From a virus, in the IMG/VR virus record IMGVR_UViG_3300034355_001151, positions 1 to 20,886 of that record: a stretch of 20,886 nt of DNA. One strand, given 5' to 3'. The notes below the pieces were generated by a model. That model did no database searches. It saw only the letters and a program-made list of their open reading frames with translations, and was not told the origin of the DNA. Positions 11,602 through 18,482 of this stretch are shown here, piece by piece (within the stretch, counting starts at the first letter, position 1; each line of letters begins with the position of its first letter). The position numbers and the translations under genes are program-made.

Positions 11602-11742
11602 TTAGCTTTTTTCCCAAGTTTCAATTTGCTCTACAACTCGTCTGAGTTCCCATAATAGCATACTGGGCGATTCGTTGTCAATAGCATTTGACATTATGTC
11701 AATCTTTTCAATTAAATAGGTCAATTTTTCTGAATCAGTCAT
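11602..11742 (-). CDS. Small hypothetical protein, 46 aa
   Basis: Encodes MTDSEKLTYLIEKIDIMSNA, then IDNESPSMLLWELRRVVEQI and ETWEKS; stop TAA at 11602-11604. AGAGAG lies about 5 nt before the ATG at 11742, immediately after the clpA stop (9-nt gap). Helical throughout. No family recognised; compact fit between its neighbours supports it. Confidence 0.65.
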   Translation of the reverse strand: MTDSEKLTYLIEKIDIMSNAIDNESPSMLLWELRRVVEQIETWEKS

Positions 11743-11751
11743 TTTTCTCTC

Positions 11752-13758
11752 TTACATATCAATCAGTAATTGTTCTGAAACAGAATCATTCACTGTAAAT
11801 TCAATCTTATCATCAATCACGTCGGCAATCAGTGAACAATTTGATAGGCGTTCAAATAAGATTTTTTTACTCAATGGAATCTTCACTAATTCATCAATCT
11901 TTCTGGAGATGGGTCTGGCTCCTAATTTTGAGTCAAATCCCTTTTCTGCCAGTAAATCAATAGTCGCCTCGCTAAGAGTTAGCTTGATATTCTTATCATT
12001 AAGTGAATCTTGTAGAACCTTGATGAATTTCAACACTACCTTCTTTATAGCCAACTTGTCTAACTTAGTAAATTTACAAACACAATCTATTCTGTTCCGA
12101 AGTTCTGGCTTAAAGAAGTCCTTCATCGCCTTGTCTTCTTGCCCAGTTTTTTCCAATTGAGTACCAAAGCCGATATTATTTAGCTCATTATCTCTTGCGC
12201 CTAGATTGGATGTCATGATAATGATTGTATTTTTTAGGCTAATGGTTTTACCATTGCTTGAAGTAATTCTTGCATCATCCAGCATTTGTAACATGATATT
12301 CAACACATCTGGGTGAGCTTTTTCAACTTCGTCAAACAAAATAATACTGTATGGATTTTTGCTAACATCCGATATTAGTTTGCCTCCCCCTACTTGTCCG
12401 TCATCAAATCCAACATATCCAGGTGGTGAACCAATTAGGCTTGAAACATTGAATTTTTCCTGATATTCGCTCATATCATACCGAAGAAGCGGCATATCAA
12501 GATGTTCAGAAAGCAGTTTGGCTAATTCTGTTTTGCCGCACCCAGAAGGGCCGGTAAACAAAAAGCTCGCAATCGGTTTTGTCAGAGTTCCTAATCCACT
12601 GAAGTTAATGTAAATCCGTTCAAGAACACTGTTAACCGCTTCTTCTTGGCCATATAGCTTTTGCTTAATATTATCTTCAAGGTCAACAATTCTTTCAGTG
12701 GGTTCATTCTGAAGCCTGTCTACTGGAATTGATGTCAGCTTGCTTAGTTGAGAGATAATTTTTTCTCTATCTACAATGACATTGGATACGTCGTGTGCTC
12801 GTTCGTACGCGCAAGCGCCGTCTAATACATCAATTGAACGATCTGGGTTATGCCTATCATGAATATATCGGCTACCCATTTCAACGGCTGCATCAATTGC
12901 TTCACCATCAATCATAACACCATGGAATAGTGCTAATCTAGGTGCAAGTCCGCGTAAGATTTCTTTTGTTGTTTCTTGATTTGGTTCGTCAATAGCCACT
13001 CTTTGGAATCTACGCATCAATGCCCTATCTTTTTCAAATGATTCGTAAAATTCTTCCCATGTCGTAGAGGCAATCACTTTAAGTGTTCCCTTGGTAATTG
13101 CTGGTTTAAGCATATTGGCGAAGTCTAAGCTGGAACTTGATCCAGAACCGGCTCCTCTCATAGTATGAGCCTCGTCAATAAAAAGAATGGCATCTTCTTT
13201 TGTTTCTAAAGCAGAAATTACTTGCTTGAATTTTTCCTCAAAATCACCACGATATTTTGATCCTGCCACCAATGTGCCAATTTCCAATGACCACACTTGA
13301 TGATTTTTTATAAATTCTGGCACTTCGTCGTTAGCAATTTTTTGAGCTAATCCCTCAACTATTGCCGTATTATGATGGTATATTCCGCTTGGTGTACAAT
13401 ACTTATGAGGGAAAGGCAACGATACGTCATAGACTTCTTGTTCGCCTAAATTTTCTACTTTAACTATTTTTAGTGATCCTTGTTTACTGTCCACCTGCGA
13501 TGTATCAGATATGAGAACAGGATTTTCATTGTCAAATACAACGTGTTTGGTTGAACAAGTCAAAGTATTACCATCGTGAAAATAATATTTCGCAACATCA
13601 TGCTTTTTCTTCACAAATGCTAAGATTGGCTCAGAAGAGTTGGGTGCGGCAATCTTGATATTATGATTGATAGTAACCGGAGATTCATACGGGATATCAT
13701 CTATTCCCAAAATGTTAAATAATTTTTTAATCGGTATGTCAAATGTTTTCGTGGTCAT
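11752..13758 (-). CDS. clpA: Split-intein C-fragment fused to C-terminal part of ClpA unfoldase, 668 aa
   Basis: Residues 1-130 are the intein C-fragment: block B-like CSTKHVVF (S69, H72), block F EVYDVSLPFPHKY and the C-terminal GIYHHN. Thr131 starts the C-extein TAIVEGLAQKI, the direct continuation of the broken P-loop. ClpA features follow: Walker B1 ILFIDEAH (191-198), arginine region RRFQRV, Walker A2 GPSGCGKT (403-410), pore/sensor segments GSPPGYVGFDDGQVGGG, Walker B2 ILFDEVEKAH (473-482), IGF tripeptide (529-531) in the loop where E. coli ClpA has IGL for ClpP binding, and GARPISR near the end (sensor 2). After trans-splicing to the 16023 product, this gives a 747-residue two-ring unfoldase, close to E. 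coli ClpA (758). ATG at 13758 with AAGGAG 9 nt upstream, inside the endonuclease gene (20-nt overlap). Confidence 0.95.
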   Translation of the reverse strand: MTTKTFDIPIKKLFNILGIDDIPYESPVTINHNIKIAAPNSSEPILAFVKKKHDVAKYYFHDGNTLTCSTKHVVFDNENPVLISDTSQVDSKQGSLKIVKVENLGEQEVYDVSLPFPHKYCTPSGIYHHNTAIVEGLAQKIANDEVPEFIKNHQVWSLEIGTLVAGSKYRGDFEEKFKQVISALETKEDAILFIDEAHTMRGAGSGSSSSLDFANMLKPAITKGTLKVIASTTWEEFYESFEKDRALMRRFQRVAIDEPNQETTKEILRGLAPRLALFHGVMIDGEAIDAAVEMGSRYIHDRHNPDRSIDVLDGACAYERAHDVSNVIVDREKIISQLSKLTSIPVDRLQNEPTERIVDLEDNIKQKLYGQEEAVNSVLERIYINFSGLGTLTKPIASFLFTGPSGCGKTELAKLLSEHLDMPLLRYDMSEYQEKFNVSSLIGSPPGYVGFDDGQVGGGKLISDVSKNPYSIILFDEVEKAHPDVLNIMLQMLDDARITSSNGKTISLKNTIIIMTSNLGARDNELNNIGFGTQLEKTGQEDKAMKDFFKPELRNRIDCVCKFTKLDKLAIKKVVLKFIKVLQDSLNDKNIKLTLSEATIDLLAEKGFDSKLGARPISRKIDELVKIPLSKKILFERLSNCSLIADVIDDKIEFTVNDSVSEQLLIDM

Positions 13759-15238
13759 AAATAAGAAACTCCTTACATTTATTAATTTCTGCTATTGGAT
13801 CAATGCTAACATCATGAGACCATACTGTCAACACTTTAAACCCTAACGATTCAATGATTTGAATTCGCTCTTTATCATTTTGATGGATTTGTTCTATAGA
13901 TATTTTTAAGCTAGGGTGGATATCGGTGACCTCAAAAAGTCTGTTATCGCCATGCCAATAACTTCCATGATATTCTATTATTTTGTTTTCCATTTTAAAA
14001 TCCACAAAGTAAATGCCATTCTCGTGTGATATTATCCACTCTCTTGATTTTGCGCCATGAACTGTTTTTTTGGCAATGTCATCCGGCAAAGTCAAATCTA
14101 ACATCATGAAAAAATCTCTGGATTCTCTTGAAATGGATACGTTTGCACTATGATATGATTTGCGTATGGCAACTGCTTTTTCATATCCACGAGAATCCAC
14201 CAATTCCATGAACGTTCTTCCCTTTGATTTATTGATTGCCTCGCGTTCTTCTTCACTATGAGCCATCCAAGTATTTAATCGTTCTCCCATCATTTTTTCG
14301 TACCTACGTGTACCCTCTATATTGCCGTATCTGCGAACGAAATACTCATGATCTCTGGATTGAATTTTTTTAATAATATCACGAGAATCATCCATTGAAA
14401 AACCTTTCTTAATCCAAAAATCCAATGAGCGAGGAGACGGTTCCCCACGAATCACATCGGCTGCAAATTGACTGCTTCTCTTTTGGAAAATTTTTTGCTG
14501 AGTTTTGGCAAATTCAATGTCGTATCCTTTTGATATCCAATATTCAAGTGTATTGGGAAAATTTTTATAGGCACAATCACTGAGTACTCGATTTTTGGCG
14601 CTCTTTATAGAGTGTCCATTATCTATTCCAAATCTCGCTACACAATAATCCAATGAATAATGGTGGCTATTTAAAACTGTGTTTAATCTATTCAATAATG
14701 ATTCCGAAGAATGTTCTCGCGAATTTAAAATATCTACTAAAATACTTGTAGCATATACTGTCTTTGATTCAGGAATAGTATTAAATATTATGTCAAGTTC
14801 ATTCAATATCTCGTCCGACAAATTCTTTTTCAATCTATTCTTTACGTCTTTTTTATTCAAAAAACGATTTCTTGCGTAATCTTCATTTATAGTTGATTTC
14901 ATCTTGTCAACTTTGCCGTAGAATTTTCTTTTTCCACTTTTCTCGCCAAATAATACAGTAAATCTTTCTAATGATCCGGGTTTCAGTGAATGCAATTCAT
15001 TGAATTTAGTAAATAATTCATTTTCAGAATATCCGGTCATCAGCAGATTACATAATGTTGTTATTTGAGTTCCCGACGGGGGTTTATCATAGACCTCCAT
15101 AAATTCCCCCATAAATTTTTCTACTTTAAAGATAGTATCTGTTGGTAAAAAATTTTCAGAAGCCGATAAAAACTTTTTAACCGAAGAAATCTCATGAAAT
15201 TTACTTGCTCGCTGTTTGGGGGTCAGTTTGGGATTCAT
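13739..15238 (-). CDS. Vsr-like (EDxHD-type) homing endonuclease between split-clpA halves, 499 aa
   Basis: C-terminal nuclease region, residues 395-480: D413 in YFVDFK, E422-Y-H424-G, W428-H429, D455 and G466-F-K-V-L-x-V-W473-x-H-D476. This resembles very-short-patch-repair (Vsr) type nucleases and the endonuclease family reported with fractured split-intein genes (Dassa et al. 2009). Residues 60-345 contain repeated DNA-binding-like units such as LEYWISKGYDIEFAKTQQK and LDFWIKKGFSMDDSRDIIKK. It would cut intein-free clpA alleles and drive copying of the whole insert. The gene lies exactly between the intein halves, its 3' end carrying the ribosome-binding site and start of the clpA C-part. 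The ATG at 15238 has AGG 7 nt upstream in a hairpin arm. Confidence 0.88.
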   Translation of the reverse strand: MNPKLTPKQRASKFHEISSVKKFLSASENFLPTDTIFKVEKFMGEFMEVYDKPPSGTQITTLCNLLMTGYSENELFTKFNELHSLKPGSLERFTVLFGEKSGKRKFYGKVDKMKSTINEDYARNRFLNKKDVKNRLKKNLSDEILNELDIIFNTIPESKTVYATSILVDILNSREHSSESLLNRLNTVLNSHHYSLDYCVARFGIDNGHSIKSAKNRVLSDCAYKNFPNTLEYWISKGYDIEFAKTQQKIFQKRSSQFAADVIRGEPSPRSLDFWIKKGFSMDDSRDIIKKIQSRDHEYFVRRYGNIEGTRRYEKMMGERLNTWMAHSEEEREAINKSKGRTFMELVDSRGYEKAVAIRKSYHSANVSISRESRDFFMMLDLTLPDDIAKKTVHGAKSREWIISHENGIYFVDFKMENKIIEYHGSYWHGDNRLFEVTDIHPSLKISIEQIHQNDKERIQIIESLGFKVLTVWSHDVSIDPIAEINKCKEFLIYDHENI

Positions 15239-15240
15239 AA

Positions 15241-15295
15241 TTCAACCTATATGTTTAGTATATTATATTTATACTTAAAGAACATATAGGTTGAA
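15241..15295 (-). promoter_or_regulatory. RBS-sequestering hairpin upstream of homing endonuclease
   Basis: Perfect 15-bp inverted repeat, TTCAACCTATATGTT (15241-15255) and AACATATAGGTTGAA (15281-15295), 25-nt loop. On the minus-strand RNA the downstream arm holds the AGG ribosome-binding site (15248-15246) of the endonuclease ATG at 15238. Read-through RNA from clpA would fold and hide it. No U-run follows, so it is not a normal terminator. Confidence 0.85.
15266..15273 (-). promoter_or_regulatory. T4-type late promoter TATAAATA inside the hairpin loop
   Basis: Exact TATAAATA on the minus strand within the loop of the 15241-15295 hairpin. With T4 spacing, transcription would start near 15260, after the upstream arm, giving an RNA with a free ribosome-binding site for the endonuclease. 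Confidence 0.75.
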
Positions 15296-15303
15296 TTTTA
15301 GGA

Positions 15304-16023
15304 TTAAATCTCAAACTCTTGTAGTTGCAACAATTGCTCTTCTGATAACGTTGATATATCAATTTCTACACGAACAATCTCTTCTGAACCCAAGCACTTA
15401 CCGCAACCTGGTTCCCCGACGAGTAACACGTTCGCCTTAAATCGTCTTGCCAACACAGTGATCATTTCGTCTAATTCCCCCGAACGACCAATCAATGGCT
15501 CAAGTTTGTTCTTATCTGCAAGGGCGGTTAATTCAACACAATATTCTTCAAGGATTTCTTGAGCTTGCGTATCAGTTACCTTTACAGCATCTTGCTTATA
15601 ATTCTTTTGCCAATGTGATATAAACTCTTGCTTAGTGAATCCGTGCTTTAGCATGAAGTAATGCGAATGGCTATTAGTTTCTGCCAATAATGCAAGATAT
15701 AAATCTAATGTAGTGGCTGATCTTCTACCAGTAAACAATACTTGAGTTAATGCTCTATTAAAGCATCGTTCAAGCGCATTAGTCTTTTTTGGTTGATAGC
15801 TGCTATTTGATCCGGCATAGGGTGCAATAGTATCAAGATAGGAATCAATCTCACTATCAATGTTGTCAATGTCTACACCGTATTCAGCAGATAGTTTTCT
15901 AAATGGCGCATGTCTGATAAGCGATAAAAGCATATGCTCGGTCAGAACATATTCATGATCCTTTTCTTTTGCTAATTTTACTGCTTGTTCAATGATTGTA
16001 CTGATTTCTGGATTATGGTTCAT
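15304..16023 (-). CDS. clpA: N-terminal part of ClpA fused to short split-intein N-fragment, 239 aa
   Basis: Residues 1-145 form a Clp N-domain-like region (EHMLLSLIRHAPFRKL; ALTQVLFTGRRSATTLDLYL). ELTALADKNKLEPLIGRSGE then leads into the first AAA+ ring. The extein stops at LLVGEPGCGK (209), i.e. Walker A up to its Lys. Cys210 begins the intein N-fragment CLGSEEIVRVEIDISTLSEE and ten more residues (codons 15307-15396), ending at TAA. The fragment has eight acidic residues and one Arg. Residues 1-209 alone lack a complete P-loop and cannot bind ATP normally, so splicing with the 13758 product is needed. The gene follows dnaJ after a 54-nt gap. Confidence 0.95.
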   Translation of the reverse strand: MNHNPEISTIIEQAVKLAKEKDHEYVLTEHMLLSLIRHAPFRKLSAEYGVDIDNIDSEIDSYLDTIAPYAGSNSSYQPKKTNALERCFNRALTQVLFTGRRSATTLDLYLALLAETNSHSHYFMLKHGFTKQEFISHWQKNYKQDAVKVTDTQAQEILEEYCVELTALADKNKLEPLIGRSGELDEMITVLARRFKANVLLVGEPGCGKCLGSEEIVRVEIDISTLSEEQLLQLQEFEI

Positions 16024-16077
16024 TTTATTCCCTATTTTGAGATCGTGAAGTTACTTTATCACTTCCTTGGTTTCTAA

Positions 16078-16875
16078 TCAAATGTTTTGTTCAAATCTGA
16101 TTAGATTTAATAATTCTTCCGGTATATGAGTGGGCATAGATGATTTTATTTTCACCAACAGATCACCTCTAGAACCAACACCGTTGCGAATCGGCAAGCC
16201 TTGGCCTCGCATTCTGAGGATTGACCCTGGGTTAGTTTTCTCTGGAATTGTCAACATCATAGTTTCGTTTTGAATACCACGAATGAATACTTGTTTTCCT
16301 AATATACAGTCCCAAATTGATACTTCGTGTTCCGTTATGACATTGGCTCCATCTATTTTCCACTGTGGATTAACATGATGCCTAAATGTAACAATAACAT
16401 CGCTCCCATCAGGCCCAATATTAGGATATTGCAATGTTTCGCCATCCGTTACGCCTTGCGGTATTTCTATTTCTGCGACAATGTTACCTTGGGGAGTTCC
16501 GATGCTCACCGGCCTACGACCACCCGCAAAGACATCCTGAATTGTCAACCATAAAGTTAATTTTAGTTGTGTTCTTCTTGGTTGAGCGTGGGCTTGATGA
16601 AATCTTGTTTGGTTGAATATATTGAATACTGATTCAAAGTTAAATTCTTGACCACTTGCACCAAAATTCATATTAAATTGAGCTTGAGGGTTATCGTATT
16701 GCGCCTTTGATTGTGGATCGCTCAGAATAGAATAGGCTTTTTGTACTTCTTGAAATTTTTCAGTATCGCCACCTTTGTCTGGATGATATTGCGCTGCCAT
16801 CTTTCTATAGGCACGTTTAATCTCATCGGCATTGGCCGTTCTTGGTATTCCTAAAGTTTGATAATGATCGCTCAT
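16078..16875 (-). CDS. DnaJ/CbpA-like J-domain co-chaperone, 265 aa
   Basis: J-domain at residues 1-65 (DHYQTLGIPRTANADEIKRA) with the essential HPD at 31-33 (YHPDKGG), which stimulates Hsp70 (DnaK) ATPase. A short Gly/Phe-rich linker (FNMNFGASGQEFNFESVFNI) follows. No Cys-rich zinc finger is present, so it is class B (CbpA-like). Residues about 100-260 are the two beta client-binding domains, including LWLTIQDVFAGGRRPV, EIPQGVTDGETLQYPNIG and RMRGQGLPIRNGVGSRGDLL, family hallmarks. At 265 residues it is a little shorter than CbpA (about 306). It presumably recruits host DnaK. Next to clpA, suggesting joint protein remodelling. ATG at 16875, 8 nt after the upstream stop. Confidence 0.93.
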   Translation of the reverse strand: MSDHYQTLGIPRTANADEIKRAYRKMAAQYHPDKGGDTEKFQEVQKAYSILSDPQSKAQYDNPQAQFNMNFGASGQEFNFESVFNIFNQTRFHQAHAQPRRTQLKLTLWLTIQDVFAGGRRPVSIGTPQGNIVAEIEIPQGVTDGETLQYPNIGPDGSDVIVTFRHHVNPQWKIDGANVITEHEVSIWDCILGKQVFIRGIQNETMMLTIPEKTNPGSILRMRGQGLPIRNGVGSRGDLLVKIKSSMPTHIPEELLNLIRFEQNI

Positions 16876-16883
16876 GTATCTAT

Positions 16884-17177
16884 TTACTGGTTCTGTGGCT
16901 TCTCAAATGAAAATTTGAATTTTCTCTGATTTGGTATTTCCCATAGGTTAGTCCATCCAAAATCACAAGACATTTGAGCATGAGCACTGTAATTTAATTG
17001 TACCATATCGTCCAGTGTCCAATTTTTTCTGATTGAGTTTTTGTCAAGTAAAATTGGGGTGTATGTATCGGGACTCAATGTGGCTTTTTCATCACAATCA
17101 AGGATGAGAGGAGAATGGGAGCAAGCGGTTAACGTGACCGCAAAAGCTCCCGTGCATAGACGTAATTTCTTATTAAT
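16884..17177 (-). CDS. Second lipoprotein, about 97 aa, apparently with a non-canonical ATT start
   Basis: Conventional reading gives only 64 residues from a TTG at 17078. The frame is open further upstream and there encodes an excellent lipoprotein signal: INKKLRLCTGAFAVTLTACS, with basic start, hydrophobic core and lipobox LTAC, followed by SHSPLILDCDEK. Reading back, the frame closes (TGA) two codons before an ATT at 17177-17175, and no ATG, GTG or TTG lies before the signal. GGTGAG is just upstream. An ATT start (as known for infC) or a base error at this codon are the options. The mature part is about 78 residues with many aromatic residues (NWTLDDMVQLNY, FGWTNLWEIP). It overlaps the other lipoprotein gene by 49 nt in another frame, like Rz/Rz1-type lysis genes. 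Confidence 0.55.
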   Translation of the reverse strand: MNKKLRLCTGAFAVTLTACSHSPLILDCDEKATLSPDTYTPILLDKNSIRKNWTLDDMVQLNYSAHAQMSCDFGWTNLWEIPNQRKFKFSFEKPQNQ

Positions 17178-17398
17178 TTCTCACCGCCCGCGTCGGCTTC
17201 AATTTTGTTTCCATTAATTTTAATGTGAATCTGATTGTCAAGTGGGGGTAGCTCAATCACTGATAATTTAGGACATTCGGTCTTTGGACATTCTGGAACA
17301 GATAGCTTAGGGCAATTGTTAATCGGAATATCCTTTGGTCCTACTTGCACACACCCACACAGAATACTACATCCAAGCAAGAATGTCAATACTCTCAT
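17129..17398 (-). CDS. Lipoprotein of the lysis cluster (spanin-like), 89 aa
   Basis: Signal peptide MRVLTFLLGCSILCGC with a lipobox (L-C-G-C16), so the mature protein probably starts at Cys16 and is anchored in the outer membrane. A Pro/Cys-rich repeat follows (NCPKLSVPECPKTECPKLSV), then VIELPPLDNQIHIKINGNKI and a charged end (KLIRNYVYARELLRSR). Outer-membrane lipoproteins next to holins in phages are typically o-spanins that complete outer-membrane disruption, but no clear i-spanin partner is visible here. ATG at 17398 overlaps the holin stop (ATGA). Confidence 0.7.
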   Translation of the reverse strand: MRVLTFLLGCSILCGCVQVGPKDIPINNCPKLSVPECPKTECPKLSVIELPPLDNQIHIKINGNKIEADAGGEKLIRNYVYARELLRSR

Positions 17399-17694
17399 GA
17401 CCGACCTTGGTCAATAATATCACTTAAATCAGATGATTCATCAAGATGAACGGGTTCTGGAATCGGTTCCGAAACGGGTTCTGGTGAAATTTTATCATGA
17501 ACAACCTGAGTATCGCCGGCTTCTTTGAAGAATACACCAATCAGACCAGATACCGCAAGACCAGCAATAACAATAGCTTCCTGTTGCTCGTGAGTTAACC
17601 CAAGCCCTACTGCGGTAAGAATCATAACCAATCCTCGCCAAGTACTCGGCTCACTTAATACTACACCAAAATTTTTCCATAGCTTCTTGAACAT
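17395..17694 (-). CDS. Holin-like protein, 99 aa
   Basis: Two hydrophobic segments, about residues 20-36 (WRGLVMILTAVGLGL) and 42-57 (EAIVIAGLAVSGLIGVFF), separated by the short THEQQ loop. A basic N-terminus precedes them and an acidic, Pro-rich C-terminus follows (PEPVSEPIPEPVHLDESSDL). The pattern 'PSTWRGLVxxLTAxG-x-x-L-x-x-EQQEAIVxAGLAxxGLIGVF' matches a widespread phage holin type that forms inner-membrane pores for lysis timing. ATG at 17694 with GAGAG upstream. Followed by two lipoproteins; no endolysin is visible in the window. Confidence 0.8.
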   Translation of the reverse strand: MFKKLWKNFGVVLSEPSTWRGLVMILTAVGLGLTHEQQEAIVIAGLAVSGLIGVFFKEAGDTQVVHDKISPEPVSEPIPEPVHLDESSDLSDIIDQGRS

Positions 17695-17704
17695 TTTTCT
17701 ACTC

Positions 17705-17941
17705 TCACGCCTGTCTTTTTAGCAATTGTACTGCTAATTCAACACCAAGATTAGCAACAGACTTGCTCAGTTTAAGTCCAATTACTTGAATTTCATCCAA
17801 TACGCCATCTCTTTTTTCTGCACCAGAGATTTCTTTATCAGCCCATCTTTCCACAACAGCGATGATTCTTTCAAATGCACCAGAACCTAAGATCAGGCGA
17901 GCCAACATTTGAATGGCTTGTTTAATTACAATGTTACCCAT
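17705..17941 (-). CDS. Small protein of the lysis cluster, 78 aa
   Basis: MGNIVIKQAIQMLARLILGS starts an amphipathic, mildly hydrophobic helix; then FERIIAVVERWADKEISGAE and a C-terminal helix (SVANLGVELAVQLLKRQA). No full transmembrane segment is certain. It has the strongest ribosome-binding site in the area (AGGAGGTGAATT-ATG) and precedes the holin by 10 nt. Function unknown; position suggests a lysis accessory or a structural protein. Confidence 0.75.
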   Translation of the reverse strand: MGNIVIKQAIQMLARLILGSGAFERIIAVVERWADKEISGAEKRDGVLDEIQVIGLKLSKSVANLGVELAVQLLKRQA

Positions 17942-17960
17942 AATTCACCTCCTAAGTGTG

Positions 17961-18482
17961 TTAGAGTCCAGCAGCAGTGAGTAATGCTCTAATATCAGGA
18001 TCGCTTCTGTCCACATAGGATTTAATTGGCAATCCAGCCGCAATTCTCACTTCATTTAATTCTTTATCAAATTTTTCTTTATATTCAGCCGGTGAGCATG
18101 GAACTCGTTCTTTGAATTCCTCCTTATCAAACGGCGCTTCCTTACGACGATAAACCATAGTCCAATCATCGGGTTGAAATTCAGTCAATGTATTCATATC
18201 AGATAACAATTGCCAAACATTAAAAGGCAATGTGCTTCTTCGCCTCAATTCAACATAAACCAAATATCTTCCAGGTCGTAATTCACCAGGACTCATATCG
18301 GCATCAATTACCCAATCATATCCTTTCTCAAACCATGACATTAAATCTTTTGCAGCCTCTTTATCTCTTACAAAGAATGATACAACCACAACGTCTTCTG
18401 GATCGCCTAATTTTGGAACAAAGGCATCAACGAATATAACTGGTTTTACTAAATCAACTAAAGCTTTGTATTCTAATGACAT
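17961..18482 (-). CDS. Conserved-type phage protein, 173 aa
   Basis: Alpha/beta protein: DVVVVSFFVRDKEAAKDLMS, WVIDADMSPGELRPGRYLVY, VELRRRSTLPFNVWQLLSDM and EFQPDDWTMVYR. A Lys/Glu-rich C-terminal region follows. I believe this pairs with the 18482-19042 gene in T4-like marine phages, but no function is known to me. ATG at 18482 overlaps the stop of the upstream gene. Downstream lie the lysis genes. Confidence 0.75.
   Translation of the reverse strand: MSLEYKALVDLVKPVIFVDAFVPKLGDPEDVVVVSFFVRDKEAAKDLMSWFEKGYDWVIDADMSPGELRPGRYLVYVELRRRSTLPFNVWQLLSDMNTLTEFQPDDWTMVYRRKEAPFDKEEFKERVPCSPAEYKEKFDKELNEVRIAAGLPIKSYVDRSDPDIRALLTAAGL

Noticed and set aside
13739-15396. Group I intron instead of a split intein in clpA
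   Set aside because: Both coding halves have their own starts and stops, the tail after GEPGCGK begins with Cys, and the downstream N-terminus has intein blocks B, F and G ending in HHN before Thr. An intron would not need coding intein blocks.
16862-16875. TAAATAG before the dnaJ start (also before 11593 and in the glycosyltransferase leader) as late promoters
   Set aside because: Only 6 of 8 or fewer bases match TATAAATA, and two sit only a few nt from the start codon. In AT-rich DNA this is expected by chance.
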